Positions 22,938 through 33,518 of a stretch of DNA of 64,000 nucleotides are shown one piece after another (the first letter of the stretch is position 1; every line of letters starts with the position of its first letter). The translations under genes and the position numbers were made by a program. Under the pieces are notes generated by a model. That model did no database searches. It was not told the origin of the DNA and saw nothing but the letters and a program-made list of their open reading frames with translations. Source of the DNA: Siphonodentalium dalli (Eukaryota; Mollusca; Scaphopoda; Gadilida; Siphonodentaliidae); NCBI GenBank assembly GCA_032622095.1, contig CP136063.1:75427980-75491979 (forward strand). The letters run 5' to 3'.

Positions 22938-23290
22938 TGTGGAGCTCCATAGTCCAGTGGTTAGCTCGTCGGACTTGCTGTCAACACAGCGATTTGATTT
23001 CTCAGGCCACGTACTGCTGGTCTAATGTGATCGAGTTTCACACAGCAGTGGCTTGACCGAATTGATCGACATGCAATTGTCGGATTGTACACGATTTCGC
23101 ACCAAGTTGTGACCCTTGAGCAACGTCGCTCATACTGTGTGTGTTTCGAACCATCCATGTGTTGAAAAGGGTACCTGATTATGAGCAGCGACAGATATTG
23201 TCAGTATGCTAGCCACATTGTGGCTGTACCTCCCCCGTCCCCCTGCGAGCAGTAGATGGTTACTGAGTGTTCAGGCTCATAAGGGTATTA
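22938..23290 (+). mobile_element. Possible tRNA-derived SINE
   Basis: GGAGCTCCATAGTCCAGTGG followed by TTAGCTCGTCGG resembles the A-box region of a tRNA-related RNA polymerase III promoter. A B-box-like CGAGTTTCACAC lies ~80 bp downstream, and an unrelated body follows, ending in CAGGCTCATAAGGG. No poly-A tail or TSD was established, so this is tentative. Confidence 0.4.
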
Positions 23291-23295
23291 ATTGT

Positions 23296-23630
23296 GAACC
23301 GCCATATCAAATCCAGTTGTAAGTCGGGATTTTTTTACCCTGTGCCAATGCAATTCTCTTATATATGCGAGTCGACCATAGGTCGCCTTGCATATATAAC
23401 AGAATGCATATATGTGGGGCTCCCTGCAGGGTAATGGATGTTTTTTATTTTATGTCCTAAAAATTGTAAGAAACATTTATTTTAAAAAAATGATAAAAAA
23501 TTGTTAGGCCAATGCATTCTCTTATATATGCGAGGCGACCTATGGTCGACTCGCATATATAAGACAATGCATTGGCACAGGGTAAAAAATTCCCGACTTA
23601 CGACTGGATTTGATATGGCGGGTCACAATT
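23296..23630. mobile_element. MITE-C4 copy, shorter, inverted
   Basis: GTGAACCGCCATATCAAATC to GATTTGATATGGCGGGTCAC. The left hairpin (23343-23410) is damaged, the right one (23507-23576) intact. The spacer TGTGGGGCTCCCTGCAGGG is the reverse complement of that in the 19922 copy. Confidence 0.8.
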
Positions 23631-23759
23631 GTCCCACACATTGGAACAGGGCACCTGTAGTATGTGTCTATTAATCGATAGATTATTATTATTCTTATAA
23701 TAGATTGGCACTTTTAAACAATAATACAATCAAAATGTTAGGCCTGAAATATGACTTAA

Positions 23760-23871
23760 TACAGTAATGGCCTAAATAATTAACTCCTTATAACCACAGC
23801 AGAATTATGGGTAATTTTTCAGGATTTAGTCGGAAATATGGCTTGTTGCCATTATTCTGAAAGCACTCAGT
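23760..23871. mobile_element. MITE-B copy 10, left half only
   Basis: TA-CAGTAATGGCCTAAATAAT to TTGTTGCCATTATTCTGAAA, then a break at the loop into the duplicated segment. Confidence 0.82.
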
Positions 23872-24140
23872 GACAACAATAAACTTCATGTTTTGATGAC
23901 GACAGTGCGGAAATCGTAGAAAACGCTATAATCATCGCATTCTCGCAATATACGCCAGACTGATTTTATATTGAACAATCATGTCTTGTTTGAACCTCCA
24001 AATTATGTATACAAGAAGGAGGCGGCCCGGTTGCCTGTATCATACCTTTTTAAATAAAAAAAAGTGGGGATATATACTGTTTTGTATCTGCGCGTCGGAG
24101 CATGCGTCCATATATACGCCCATCCATCCGATGTCTGTTC
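23872..24140. repeat. Duplicated segment, copy 2
   Basis: Partner of 22352-22620. It carries small insertions (AGGAGGCGGCCCGG against AGGAGGCGCCTG) and continues to the right into the 163-bp tandem array, unlike copy 1. Confidence 0.78.
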
Positions 24141-24255
24141 AGTCAGGTTATAACTTGAACAGTAGTGATTGGATCTCAATGAAATTCGGTATGGATGTTC
24201 ACTACTATGAGGAAAGGCAATGGTGTGTTCAATGGTTAAGTTATAGTTTTCCATT

Positions 24256-24625
24256 CTAGAGTTTTTCATCTTTGTTTATCTGGAAATGTTATCTTTTTGA
24301 CTGTCCGGGCAGATTATTCTCACCACCGGTTGTCAGATCTCAATGAAATTTGGTATGGATGTTTACTACTATGAGGACATTCAATGGAGTGCTGTTTTGT
24401 TTTGTTTTTTTAGAGTTCTAGAGTTTTTCATCTTTGTTTATCTGGAAATGTTGTCTTTTTGACTGTCCGGGCAGATTATTCTCACCACCGGTTGTCAGAT
24501 CTCAATGAAATTTGGTATGGATGTTTACTACTATGAGGACATTCAATGGAGTGCTGTTTTGTTTTGTTTTTTTAGAGTTCTAGAGTTTTTCATCTTTGTT
24601 TATCTGGAAATGTTTGGGTTTTAAT
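24256..24625. repeat. 163-bp tandem repeat, ~2.3 copies
   Basis: CTAGAGTTTTTCATCTTTGT starts at 24256, 24417 and 24580. Units two and one share GATTATTCTCACCACCGGTT and TCAATGAAATTTGGTATGGA almost exactly. The 24160 region (GGATCTCAATGAAATTCGG) is an older related unit. Confidence 0.9.
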
Positions 24626-24650
24626 TCCTCCCGAGCAGATATATGTCAGC

Positions 24651-25111
24651 CATAAAGGTTTAGTATGCCTTCATTTGCAGAATGAGGTCCCCAGAGGGTG
24701 AATTTAGTGATGCTATCCCACACAGTGGGCTAGCATCACCAAATTCACCCTCTGGGGACCTCATTCTGCAATGCCTCATCTGCTATGGGATACATATATA
24801 GACTCAGATTGAAGTTCCCAGATGGTGAATATTGTGATGTACACCCATTGGGAACCTCGTTTATGCAATGTGTTGTCTGCCAATTTGGGGATATAGAGAA
24901 ACTAAACTAAAAAAGAAATAGACTCATTATGAAGAAGTTTCTATAGAAATTTGGTAACAAAGAAACTTTCCAGAGAAGATGATACTTAAGCACAATGAGG
25001 TCCCCAGAGGGTGACTTTAGTGATGCTAGCCAGATATGTGGGATAACGTCACTAAATTCACCCTCTGAGGACCTCATTCTGCAAATGACAGACACTCTAT
25101 AATCAGGCTTG
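24651..25111. mobile_element. MITE-A copy, long form
   Basis: A damaged left end (GGTTTAGTATGCCTTCATTT), two hairpins, the centre GAGAAACTAAACTAAAAAAG, and the right end CTATAATCAGGCTTG. Same orientation as 5724. Confidence 0.84.
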
Positions 25112-25388
25112 ATAACATAGACTCAAAATATTATTTGATATATCCCAGGCAATTTGTTGTAGTTTATAAAACCAACAGATAGCTATATATCTATGTACAT
25201 GTATCTGAATCTCAGTATCATTGAAACTGATTGATATCTGTGAAAGGGTCTGTGCATTCTGTGTAAATTGTTGCATTTTGAAATATCTTTTTTTTGTAGA
25301 AAAGGTTTATATGTTTAGTTTATATAGCCAATATCAAATAATGATTGTTTCATTTGTTCAAAAACAGAATATAAAAGTGAAGTAGATC

Positions 25389-25660
25389 TTAACCCTTTCA
25401 TGATGGGAGCTGCGCTGGTGCAGCATTAAAGATCCTGTGCCAGTGCATTCTCTTATATATATATGCGACTCTCTCCCGTAGTAAGTTCCGCATATAAGAG
25501 AATACACAGGCTTACAAGGATAATTAAGGTAAATATTGTTAGGTCAATCCATTCTTTTATATATACGAGGCTCTCTATGGGAGACTCGCATTTATAAGAG
25601 AATACATTGGCACAGGGTTTTCACAAAATTTCAGGAAGCTCTAGTCATGGAAAGGTTATA
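25389..25660. mobile_element. MITE-C3 copy, inverted
   Basis: TTAA-CCCTTTCATGATGGGAGC to TCTAGTCATGGAAAGG, with the right TTAA mutated to TTATAA. Two diverged hairpins (about 25439-25512 and 25552-25613). Confidence 0.78.
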
Positions 25661-26747
25661 ATGGGAAAATTTGTGATAGAAGAGTGAAAATTATACTAAG
25701 GCCTCATCACTGTTATAGCCTGGTTTAATTTCGAACATTTGGTTAGCGAAAAAAGGAGATGCAGGAGGGAACATAATAACAACAATATTATTCATCACAC
25801 CCCCCAACAAATGACAAACAGTGATATTGTACATGAATTTCAAATGATTTTTGAAAAGGATATGTTCGATTCAAATTATAAAAAATAAAAAAAAAGCCAT
25901 CAGCTATTTTCTACACTACTTTCTTCCTATTTTAGACACCAAGATTGTAAACCATGCAACTTATGCAAGCAATAAAAAGGTGTTGTTATTTATTTGCAAT
26001 ATGGAAAAAAACGATGTTGGTTGGCTTGGTTTGTAAATCAGGCTTTTTAAAATTGTTTTGTCACTCATTGTATTTACTTCAAATTTTGAAGCGTATCTTT
26101 ATTCACAATGTACTCTGGCTGAACATGGAACTAATATTTATATTTATTGCACATCAAATTGTTTATTGTTTTGCAAAATACAGAAGATTTCAAAACGTTC
26201 AATAAAAAAAATTTGTCTTGAACAATACAAACTGATTATGTTTATGTCATTTATAACATCAAGTTTAACAGAAAATATCTTGAATAAATTGTGAGGTATA
26301 CAGTCAACATAAATCACACATTTGTTATTAAATAAAACAATGTCAACCTAAATATATATAGTATATATCACAAGCTGCAATCTTCAGATTGTGCAAATAA
26401 ACATAGAACAACACAGTTTTGGGAACATTTAGTTAATGTTGTTGCATTTGTTTGTAATGATGCAAAAAACTCGTGCAATAACATTAACCAGTTCACACCC
26501 TTGTGTCGTTCTATCAATATCTTGTGTTTTGCAGGTGATAATATATAAAGTTGAATATTACACAGCCAAGCTTAGAAATTTTGCATTGCTTCTTCAGATT
26601 ATAGAAATTATGCTTTCAAATGAATTTGAAATTAATTTGAAGATTAATGTCAAATAATATTTGGCCTGAATTGTGTGTGATCAATTTTGTACATCCAACT
26701 ATATAATGCTGTTTGGTTGCTTCAACCACACATTGGTTGAATATATA
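25661..26747. other. Intron 2, no recognised element
   Basis: Very AT-rich, unique. Reading frames of 60-83 codons here show no domain. Confidence 0.5.
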
Positions 26748-26964
26748 TACAGTAATGCCCTAAGTAATCGACTCTTTAACCACAGCAGAATTATGGGTAA
26801 CTTTTCAGGATTTAGTCGGAAATATGGCTTGTTGCCATTCATTGGAAAGCTCACCCGAGAGCTTTCCGATGAATGGCAACAAGCCATATTTTCCGACTAA
26901 ATCCTGAAAAGTTACCCATAATTCTGCTGTGGTTAAAGAGTCGATTACTTAGGGCATTACTGTA
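26748..26964. mobile_element. MITE-B copy 11
   Basis: TA-CAGTAATGCCCTAAGTAATC to GATTACTTAGGGCATTACTG-TA, AACTTTTCAGG subtype, nearly perfect arms meeting at CTCACCCGAGAG. Confidence 0.92.
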
Positions 26965-27840
26965 CTTCCACACAATATGGATATAAGTCAGCATTGGGTT
27001 GATGTCCTGTTATTTCATTCAACCAACATGAATGCATATATAAGTGAAAATATATGGGAATTATTTATTCCTAAATACATGTATATAAATAATTTTTTAC
27101 TGTTAGTAGTGTGACATTTTTGGTTCATATTTATCAAAACAGGAAATCACCAAAAGACAAGAAACGCAACATGTCAATGTGACTGTGATAAACATTTTGT
27201 TCTTATTTGATAGGATGGGCCAAAGTCGCAGAAACAATAAAGCTCTATCTGCTAATTGGCTTAAATCATGACATTTCACCTCACATAACTGTAAATTTGA
27301 CCTTTCATATTCATTTACCTGAGGTAGATTTTTGAGAATTTTGATTGAAAATGTCAAACTTGACATGTCAAGTGTCAAGAGACTACCATTCCATATTTGT
27401 GACTGGAAAATCAATCAGAATCCCACAGTTGACTGGTACACAGTAAATATAAAAAAAACAATACAAAATTGACATATTTATCCTTAAAATATTATTTATT
27501 TGGTGATTTAAGCTTCTGAGATATTCCCACAATTTTGACCTACTAGATTTGAGACTGACATGGCCAATCTTTGTTGTGTACATAGGTCATTTTGACTTAA
27601 ACCTTCATAAAATATTATCATGCTTGGATGAGTATGGTTGCATTGACTTCATTTGAAAAAAGAACACAGCTTATTCACTAATGCGTCATAATAATTGTGA
27701 TATTTCCTTGTAACAGGTATCGGTGTTATAGTCTGTCGTGTCTGAAGTGTGACCTTGACATTCTCCAATCTTAAACCTCGTAGCCATCTCTCACTGTAGG
27801 ATTCGTTTAATGGATAACTGCCATGTCACCTACTAAAAGA
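26965..27840. other. Intron 2, no recognised element
   Basis: AT-rich unique sequence without a recognisable feature. Confidence 0.5.
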
Positions 27841-28124
27841 TATTAGCGAGTTTGCGATTTCAAACCAGTACTTTCTCATTGAGATTTGCCCATGAAGAAA
27901 TCAGTTAATATATACATGGCATGGCTGCTATTTCATAGAATTGATGTACTTTTGATAAAGAAAACATTACCGAAATATTACCAGTCAACTGGACACCTCT
28001 ACTCATATGTCTGGTCACCAAATTGCTATCGGTTTATGTGTTGTGTTGAGAGTATACATGTATATGTGAAGAAGTTCACCAATTTACCCGTACACATCGG
28101 ACGTGTATCGCAAACTCGCTAATA
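27841..28124. mobile_element. Terminal-inverted-repeat element, 284 bp
   Basis: TATTAGCGAGTTTGCGAT at the left is matched exactly by ATCGCAAACTCGCTAATA at the right. The interior is unique with no coding. The target may be TA, but the flanks do not decide it. Confidence 0.7.
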
Positions 28125-28227
28125 ATATGTAGCTATTGCCATTGCTTTAAGTCACTCAAGGCCTTCGAAGTGGGTCCATGCGAAATACAATAAATTTGAT
28201 AAAAGTCTGTAGAACAACTATTATAAA

Positions 28228-28266
28228 TACAGTAATGCCCTAAATAATTATTAGGGCATTATTGTA
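28228..28266. mobile_element. MITE-B copy 12, reduced to 39 bp
   Basis: TA-CAGTAATGCCCTAAATAA joined directly to TTATTAGGGCATTATTG-TA; only the two ends of the element remain. Confidence 0.88.
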
Positions 28267-28324
28267 AGTGCACTAAAGATAGAATTTTTTTTTTCTTCTT
28301 ATTTTCATTATTAATAACTCTCCA

Positions 28325-28589
28325 TTAACCCTTCCATGACTGGAGCTTCTTGATTTTTGTTTGCGAAAACCCTATTCCAATGCTTTCTCTTATATATGCG
28401 AGTCACCCATAGAGCACCTCGCATATATAAGAGAATGCATTGGCCTAACAATATTGACCATGATCTTGTTAGCTAACACATTCTCATATATATGCAAGGC
28501 TCCCTATGGGAGACTCGCATATATAAGAGAATGCACTGGCACATGATCTTTAATGCTGCATCAGCGCAGCTTCGTCGTGAAAGGTTTAA
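28325..28589. mobile_element. MITE-C3 copy
   Basis: TTAA-CCCTTCCATGACTGGAGC to TTCGTCGTGAAAGGT-TTAA, with two hairpins (28378-28443, 28474-28533) of the CACCCATAG/CTCCCTATGGGAG type. Confidence 0.82.
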
Positions 28590-28902
28590 TAACTCTCCTA
28601 TAATGATATTTCGCACACTGAAACCATTATGTAATCAGTATGGGTGTTGTGTACCGATCAGACTCCAATAAGATACCAAAGTTTAGTCAAAACTTGACCA
28701 GGCCTGAGAATAAGGTGCCTGTCATTTGCAGAATGAGGTCCCCAGAGGGTGAATGTAGTGACGCTATTCCGCATAGCCGACTAGCATCACCAAATTCACA
28801 ATCTATAGGGACCTCACTCTTCTTAGGCCTCATCTTCTCTGGAAAGTTTCTTTATTGTCAAATTTCTATAGAAACTTCTTCACATAGATTCCGTTTCTTT
28901 TT

Positions 28903-29399
28903 TATACCCCCCGCAAAGAATTTAGGGGGGGGTATACTGGAGTCAGCTTGTCCGTCCGTCCGTCCGTGGACACAAATTTGTCCGGAGTTTTTCTCAGCTG
29001 TTTTGTGATCAATTTCTGTGAAACTTGGCACAGGCATCAACCACCATTCCAACATTTCTAGGTAAATTCTTTTTTAACTTGGCACAGACATTTAGTACCA
29101 TGGGAACCTGTGCACCTGCGATTATGACGTCTGTCCAGTATTTTTTGGTGGAGTTATTTCCCTTTTTTGACTTAGACATTTTTTTGCAACATGCCTAATT
29201 TTGTCCGAGCTTTTATTTCTACATTTTTAGGTCAATGTTTTTTAATCTTGGCACTGATATTTAGTACCATGAGAACCTGTGCGCCTGCAATGGGAACTGT
29301 TTATTATTTTAACTAAATGTTTACTTACATGTGAAACATCTTAGTATTTTAAAAACATGGGGGGTATCTTTAGTCCCATTGGGACAGTCACACCTCTAG
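28903..29399. mobile_element. 'TATACCCCC' element, nested in MITE-A
   Basis: TATACCCCCCGCAAAG, then GGGGGTATACTGG, GTCCGTCCGTCCGT, several GGGAACCTGTGCACCTGCGA modules, and the end GGGGTATCTTTAGTCCCATT...CACCTCTAG. It interrupts the MITE-A sequence between TTTCTTTTTTA and GTTTA(T)TTTCTC. It is non-coding; its class is uncertain. Confidence 0.75.
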
Positions 29400-29659
29400 A
29401 TTAGTTTATTTTCTCTATACATGTATCCCCAAATTGGCAGACAACACATTGCATAATCAATGTTCCCAATGGGTGTACATCACAATATTCACCATTTGGG
29501 AACTTCAATCTGAGTCTAGGTCTACCTTAGCAGATTGGGCCATGCAGAATGAGGTTCCAAGAGAGCGAATACGGTGATGCTAGTCCACTGTGGGGGGATA
29601 GCATCACTAAATTCACCCACTGGGGACCTCATTCTGCAAATGACAGGCACACTAAACTC

Positions 29660-30591
29660 TAGTCCAAGTCTTCTCGTACTAAAACCGGCTAAGATATTGG
29701 GATGGAGGTGCCGGTCTTTAGTCCGAGTTCCAGGCCCATGGTCTCCTTTGACACGAGTTAATCGTTAGTGACCCGCTCAAATAAAACCACAATTATATGA
29801 AATAAAATATCACAATTGCTACAATAAACGGATAGTTTCCGCAGAAGACATGCTATTTGATCTGAAACCCACATCGGTTGTGAATTGAAAGCGGTAATTT
29901 AATGTGAAAAGAAACTTTTGCCGCAGTGTTTACATATTTTTTAAAGTATGCGAACTCAGTTGACCTTGCGAACTGCGTTCGGCATTTTCCGGTGAAAATA
30001 TTCCGTAGATTTTCAATCAACCACGCACGATGAATTCTCCATTGTAATCGTAATTATACGTGACAATAAATAAATTATTACATAGATTAAATACATATTG
30101 AAGATATAAATGTAATACATTAAATAAATTACGGGAATTATAACCATCTCACAGTTTAAAACAGTGTAAACACAATGACCATTAGAATATCATGGGGGCC
30201 GCCATTTTGTTTGTATCGAAATTCGTCTCGGCCAAAACAAACACCGGACAATGCCGAAGTTCTTCGGAACCTGAGTTCGGCTTTCAGTTAAGTAAACAAA
30301 CAGAAAAAACAGCGATGTTGGTGACAATCAACCGGAATATTCTATGCGTAATTTAACATGAAAGTTAGATTATTATACACCATTATGACCATGATATGTC
30401 TCTCTTTCCGATGTATATAGCATCATGTATTGATTCATTAGGTAAATCGAGTAAAATACACCACAGATTCCCGCCACAGATCGTGGGCGTAACTCGTGTG
30501 ATAGGATTGGTATGCAAGCGGGCTGGGACTAAAAACAGCAATTCGCCATCCCAATATCTTAGCTGGTTTTAGTACAAGAAGACTGGGACTA
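29660..30591. mobile_element. Mutator-like MITE, 932 bp, 9-bp TSD, nested in MITE-A
   Basis: ACTAAACTC occurs at 29651-29659 and 30592-30600. The ends TAGTCCAAGTCTTCT and AGAAGACTGGGACTA begin ~45-bp inverted repeats that include ACTAAAACCGGCTAAGATAT and its partner ATATCTTAGCTGGTTTTAGT. A 9-bp TSD with long inverted repeats is typical of MULEs. No transposase frame is visible. Confidence 0.87.
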
Positions 30592-30817
30592 ACTAAACTC
30601 AGACTTGAACTTGACAGTAAACATTGGAAAAGGTCAAAAATATTGAAAAATATTCTGAAAATCATAATCAGACCAGTTGTTCAGACTAAAATATTTGAAT
30701 GTGATTAGAAACTTTTGTTGACAAATTTACTGTAACAGTTTTGTTTTCATAACATTGGTTCAACTCGCAAACATTTTTTATTGGAGGACTATCAATAATG
30801 AATATAAGAAGTTTATC

Positions 30818-31034
30818 TACAGTAATGCCCTAATTAATCGACTCCATAACCACAGCAGAATTATGGGTAACTTTTCAGGATTTAGTCGGAAATATGGCTT
30901 GTTGCCATTCATCGGAAAGCTCTCGGCGAGAGCTTTCCGATGAATGGCAACAAGCCATATTTCCGACTAAATCCTGAAAAGTTACCCATAATTCTTCTGT
31001 GGTTATGGAGTCAATTAATTAGGGCATTACTGTA
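30818..31034. mobile_element. MITE-B copy 13
   Basis: TA-CAGTAATGCCCTAATTAATC to AATTAATTAGGGCATTACTG-TA, arms meeting at CTCGGCGAGAG. It ends 176 bp before exon 3. Confidence 0.92.
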
Positions 31035-31209
31035 TTTCTCCACTTTCTTCTTAGTGGCGATGTTTTTATAGACTTTTATATTTTTGCACATTTATGATTT
31101 ATCCACTTCGAAGGCTTTGGGTCCTTTTCAACTGTTTATGTCTGTGAGGGGCATTTGAGCATCCGTTTGGTAAGGCTACATATTCTATTTATATATTTTC
31201 TGATTCCAG

Positions 31210-31285
31210 GTCAGACCCAAAGCTATTCAGAGACGATATAGATATAAAATTCAGCAGAACATTGAACTCATGCAAAGTTCCACAG
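31210..31285 (+). CDS. RASGRF: RasGRF exon 3: start of RasGEF N-terminal region
   Basis: The acceptor is TGATTCCAG and the donor is CCACAG|GTAGGG. One base completes an Arg codon, then 25 residues follow: SDPKLFRDDIDIKFSRTLN and SCKVPQ. The D-D-I-D-I-K-F-S-x-T-x-N-S-C-K-V pattern is a RasGRF signature leading into the REM (RasGEF_N) domain. The exon is only 76 bp and sits between a MITE-rich 25.7-kb intron and a 663-bp intron that contains a decayed 'TATACCCCC' element and half a MITE-A. Confidence 0.9.
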
Positions 31286-31491
31286 GTAGGGCCAATCTGT
31301 TTCATAATCGATACTGTTACTTGTATCAAATTTTAGTTTTGACTCAATGTTACCAGTTTTCAAATTACCTTGCAGGGACTGTGAAATCTGCATATCTTTC
31401 AAATACCGACTATAATCTCAGGTACACCATAAAACCTAGTCAATTCTTGCTTTTTTTCACATTACTAAAAATGTTCAATACAGGGGTATAC

Positions 31492-31666
31492 TTTGTCCAA
31501 GCTTTTATTCCTACATTTTTTTCTTTTTCAATGTTTTTAAAAAACTTGGCTCACATATTTAGTACCATGGGAACCTGTGCACCTGCGATTATGAGGTCTG
31601 TCTGACTTTTTTTTGTGGAGTTATCCCTGTTTTTCGACTCAGAAAACGTTCAATATGGGGGTATAC
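31492..31666. mobile_element. 'TATACCCCC' element, fragment
   Basis: TTTGTCCAAGCTTTTATTCC, CATGGGAACCTGTGCACCTG and GGGGGTATACACT match internal modules of the elements at 28903 and 37592. Both ends are lost. Confidence 0.65.
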
Positions 31667-31903
31667 ACTTCTGTTCAGTTTCTATATCCCCTAATTTGCA
31701 GAAGATAAAATGCATAATCGCGGTCACTAACATCACCAACTTCAATCAGATCTTAGGTTGTCCCATAGCAGTTGAGGTCTTAGCACAATGAGGTTCCCAG
31801 AGGGAGAATTTGGTGATGCTAGCCCACTGTGCATGATAGCGTCACTCAAATCACCTTCTTGGGACCTCATACTGCAAATGACAGACACACTATTTCAAGG
31901 CTT
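31667..31903. mobile_element. MITE-A, right-half fragment
   Basis: Starts in the centre (TTCTGTTCAGTTTCTATATC), contains the second hairpin and ends CTATTTCAAGGCTT, 45 bp before exon 4. Confidence 0.78.
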
Positions 31904-31948
31904 ACAATGCATTGTTTGATTTGAAGTTTTTTTTCTTCTGTTTTTCAG

Positions 31949-32145
31949 ATCAGGCATGCGAGTGTGGAGAGATTGCTTGACAGATTGACAGATTTACGCT
32001 TTCTCAGCATTGACTTTCTCAACACATTCCTTTTGACGTACAGAGTATTCACAACGGGACAAATGATTCTCGAAGCATTGCGCAAAGTGTACCGAAATCC
32101 AGACAGCGGTAACATTCATTCCAGCATGTCATCTGTGTCTGAAAA
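31949..32145 (+). CDS. RASGRF: RasGRF exon 4: RasGEF_N (REM) domain core
   Basis: The acceptor is TTCTGTTTTTCAG and the donor is GAAAA|GTAAGA. It starts on a whole codon ([15 protein letters not shown]) and encodes 65 residues plus two bases. [21 protein letters not shown] is the first helical core of the REM domain, which in SOS and RasGRF packs against and stabilises the helical hairpin of the catalytic domain. After [12 protein letters not shown] the sequence turns Ser-rich and loses similarity to vertebrate RasGRF. The REM fold is completed by exon 10, on the far side of the spacer, as in other RasGRFs. Confidence 0.93.
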
Positions 32146-32491
32146 GTAAGATTTTATACGCCCATTGAAAAACTATCATATAAAGTAATCAGGATGTCCT
32201 TCAGTCTGTCAACATTTTGATTTCCAGATGATAACATTAGTATTCATTTTCGATCGACTCAAAACTTGGTATGTGGTTTAATCACAGGAAGGTAGAGGCC
32301 ATGCAAGTTCGAATAAGGGTCAGTTTGACAAATTTTGCTTCAGTTGTAGCCCTTGTTGGACTTAGAATATGTAGGTTAATTTTGGACTCAGTCTGTTGTT
32401 GTACTTAGAATATGTTGGTTAATTTTGGACTTTTGGTCTGTGCCTATACACTTCAGATAAAAGTTTTGTTTATGTCAATCATCATGAGCAT

Positions 32492-32792
32492 CAAGCCTGA
32501 ATATAGTGTGTGACCTGATAATGTCCCAAAAGGGTGAATTTAGTGATGCTACAGTAATGCTCTTAGTAATCGACTCCTTAACCACAACAGAATTATGGGT
32601 AACTTTTCAGGATTTAGTCGGAAATATGGCTTGTTGCCATTCATCGGAAAGCTCTCGGGGAGAGCTTTCCGATGAATGGCAACAAGCCATATTTCTGACT
32701 AAATCCTGAAAAGTTACCCATAATTCTGCCGTGGTTAAGGAGTTAATTACTTAGGGCATTACTCTATGTCAGACACATTAAATTCAGGCTTG
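32492..32792. mobile_element. MITE-A remnant split by MITE-B
   Basis: CAAGCCTGAATATAGTG ... GAATTTAGTGATGC at the left, and TGTCAGACACATTAAATTCAGGCTTG at the right of a MITE-B. The parts between are missing, so the host was already deleted or the insertion was followed by loss. Confidence 0.82.
32550..32766. mobile_element. MITE-B copy 14, inside MITE-A
   Basis: TA-CAGTAATGCTCTTAGTAATC to ATTACTTAGGGCATTACTC-TA, AACTTTTCAGG subtype. Inserted at GATGCTA of MITE-A, the same position as copy 9. Confidence 0.9.
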
Positions 32793-32999
32793 ATGACATA
32801 CAACCGGTGTTTTAACCACACTTTGGTCATGCACTTGTTACCTTTACAATACTGTATGGATTGTGCCAGTCAATTAAAAAAGTATATACATGTACATTTA
32901 AATGTTCTTTTGTTTATTTGGAGGAGTGTATTGGTAATACAAGTGCAGAATACATCTGATTGCTGTTTAGTCATTTGCAGCCATAGGCTGTTTTTATGT

Positions 33000-33230
33000 G
33001 TACCCATACCATAGTATGGTACACATAGTGTCAACGTCCGGATTGACCACTCGTTGTTTGTCCATCCGTCTGTCTGTCTGTCCGTAGACACTTTACGCAT
33101 AATGCGATAACTCAAACGTTTTCTATCTGATCGGAACCAAATTTTGTATATGGGTTTCTCTGCCCAAAATACAGATCGAGTTCGAATATGGGTTTGATCC
33201 GAGTTATGGCCCTTTTTTTTAGATTGAACT
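33000..33230. repeat. Dispersed repeat with GTCTGTCCGTAGAC motif
   Basis: ACCATAGTATGGTACACATA, then CCATCCGTCTGTCTGTCTGTCC, then GATAACTCAAACG and GAACCAAATTTTGTATATGG. The same general layout (mirror start, CCGTC run, 'responds to' AT body) occurs at 34470 and 43903. Class unknown. Confidence 0.5.
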
Positions 33231-33518
33231 CCTCGCTCAATTTAACAACAACAAAAATATTTAAAAAAAAATTTAATATTAATAAAAAAAATTATTTAAT
33301 TAAAACAAAATTTTTCATTGACACTGTAATTTATTTTAGTTTTATACCATGAATTAGGTGTGATGTCCTATTTTTAAAATATGAAGATTTTATCGCAATA
33401 GTTGCATGTAATATAATGGTATCAATAAATTACCATGTGAACATCCAATATCCAGAGTATATGAGTACCTTTAATAGATGTCATTTCAAGTGAAATCTGG
33501 ATAAGTGTTGATAAACTC

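Larger units (their letters stand above)
28699..30607. mobile_element. MITE-A with perfect TSD, carrying two nested insertions
   Basis: AACTTGAC at 28691-28698 and at 30608-30615 marks the ends CAGGCCTGAG... and ...CTCAGACTTG. Without its two insertions (28903-29399 and 29660-30591) the element would be a normal ~450-bp MITE-A. Confidence 0.92.
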
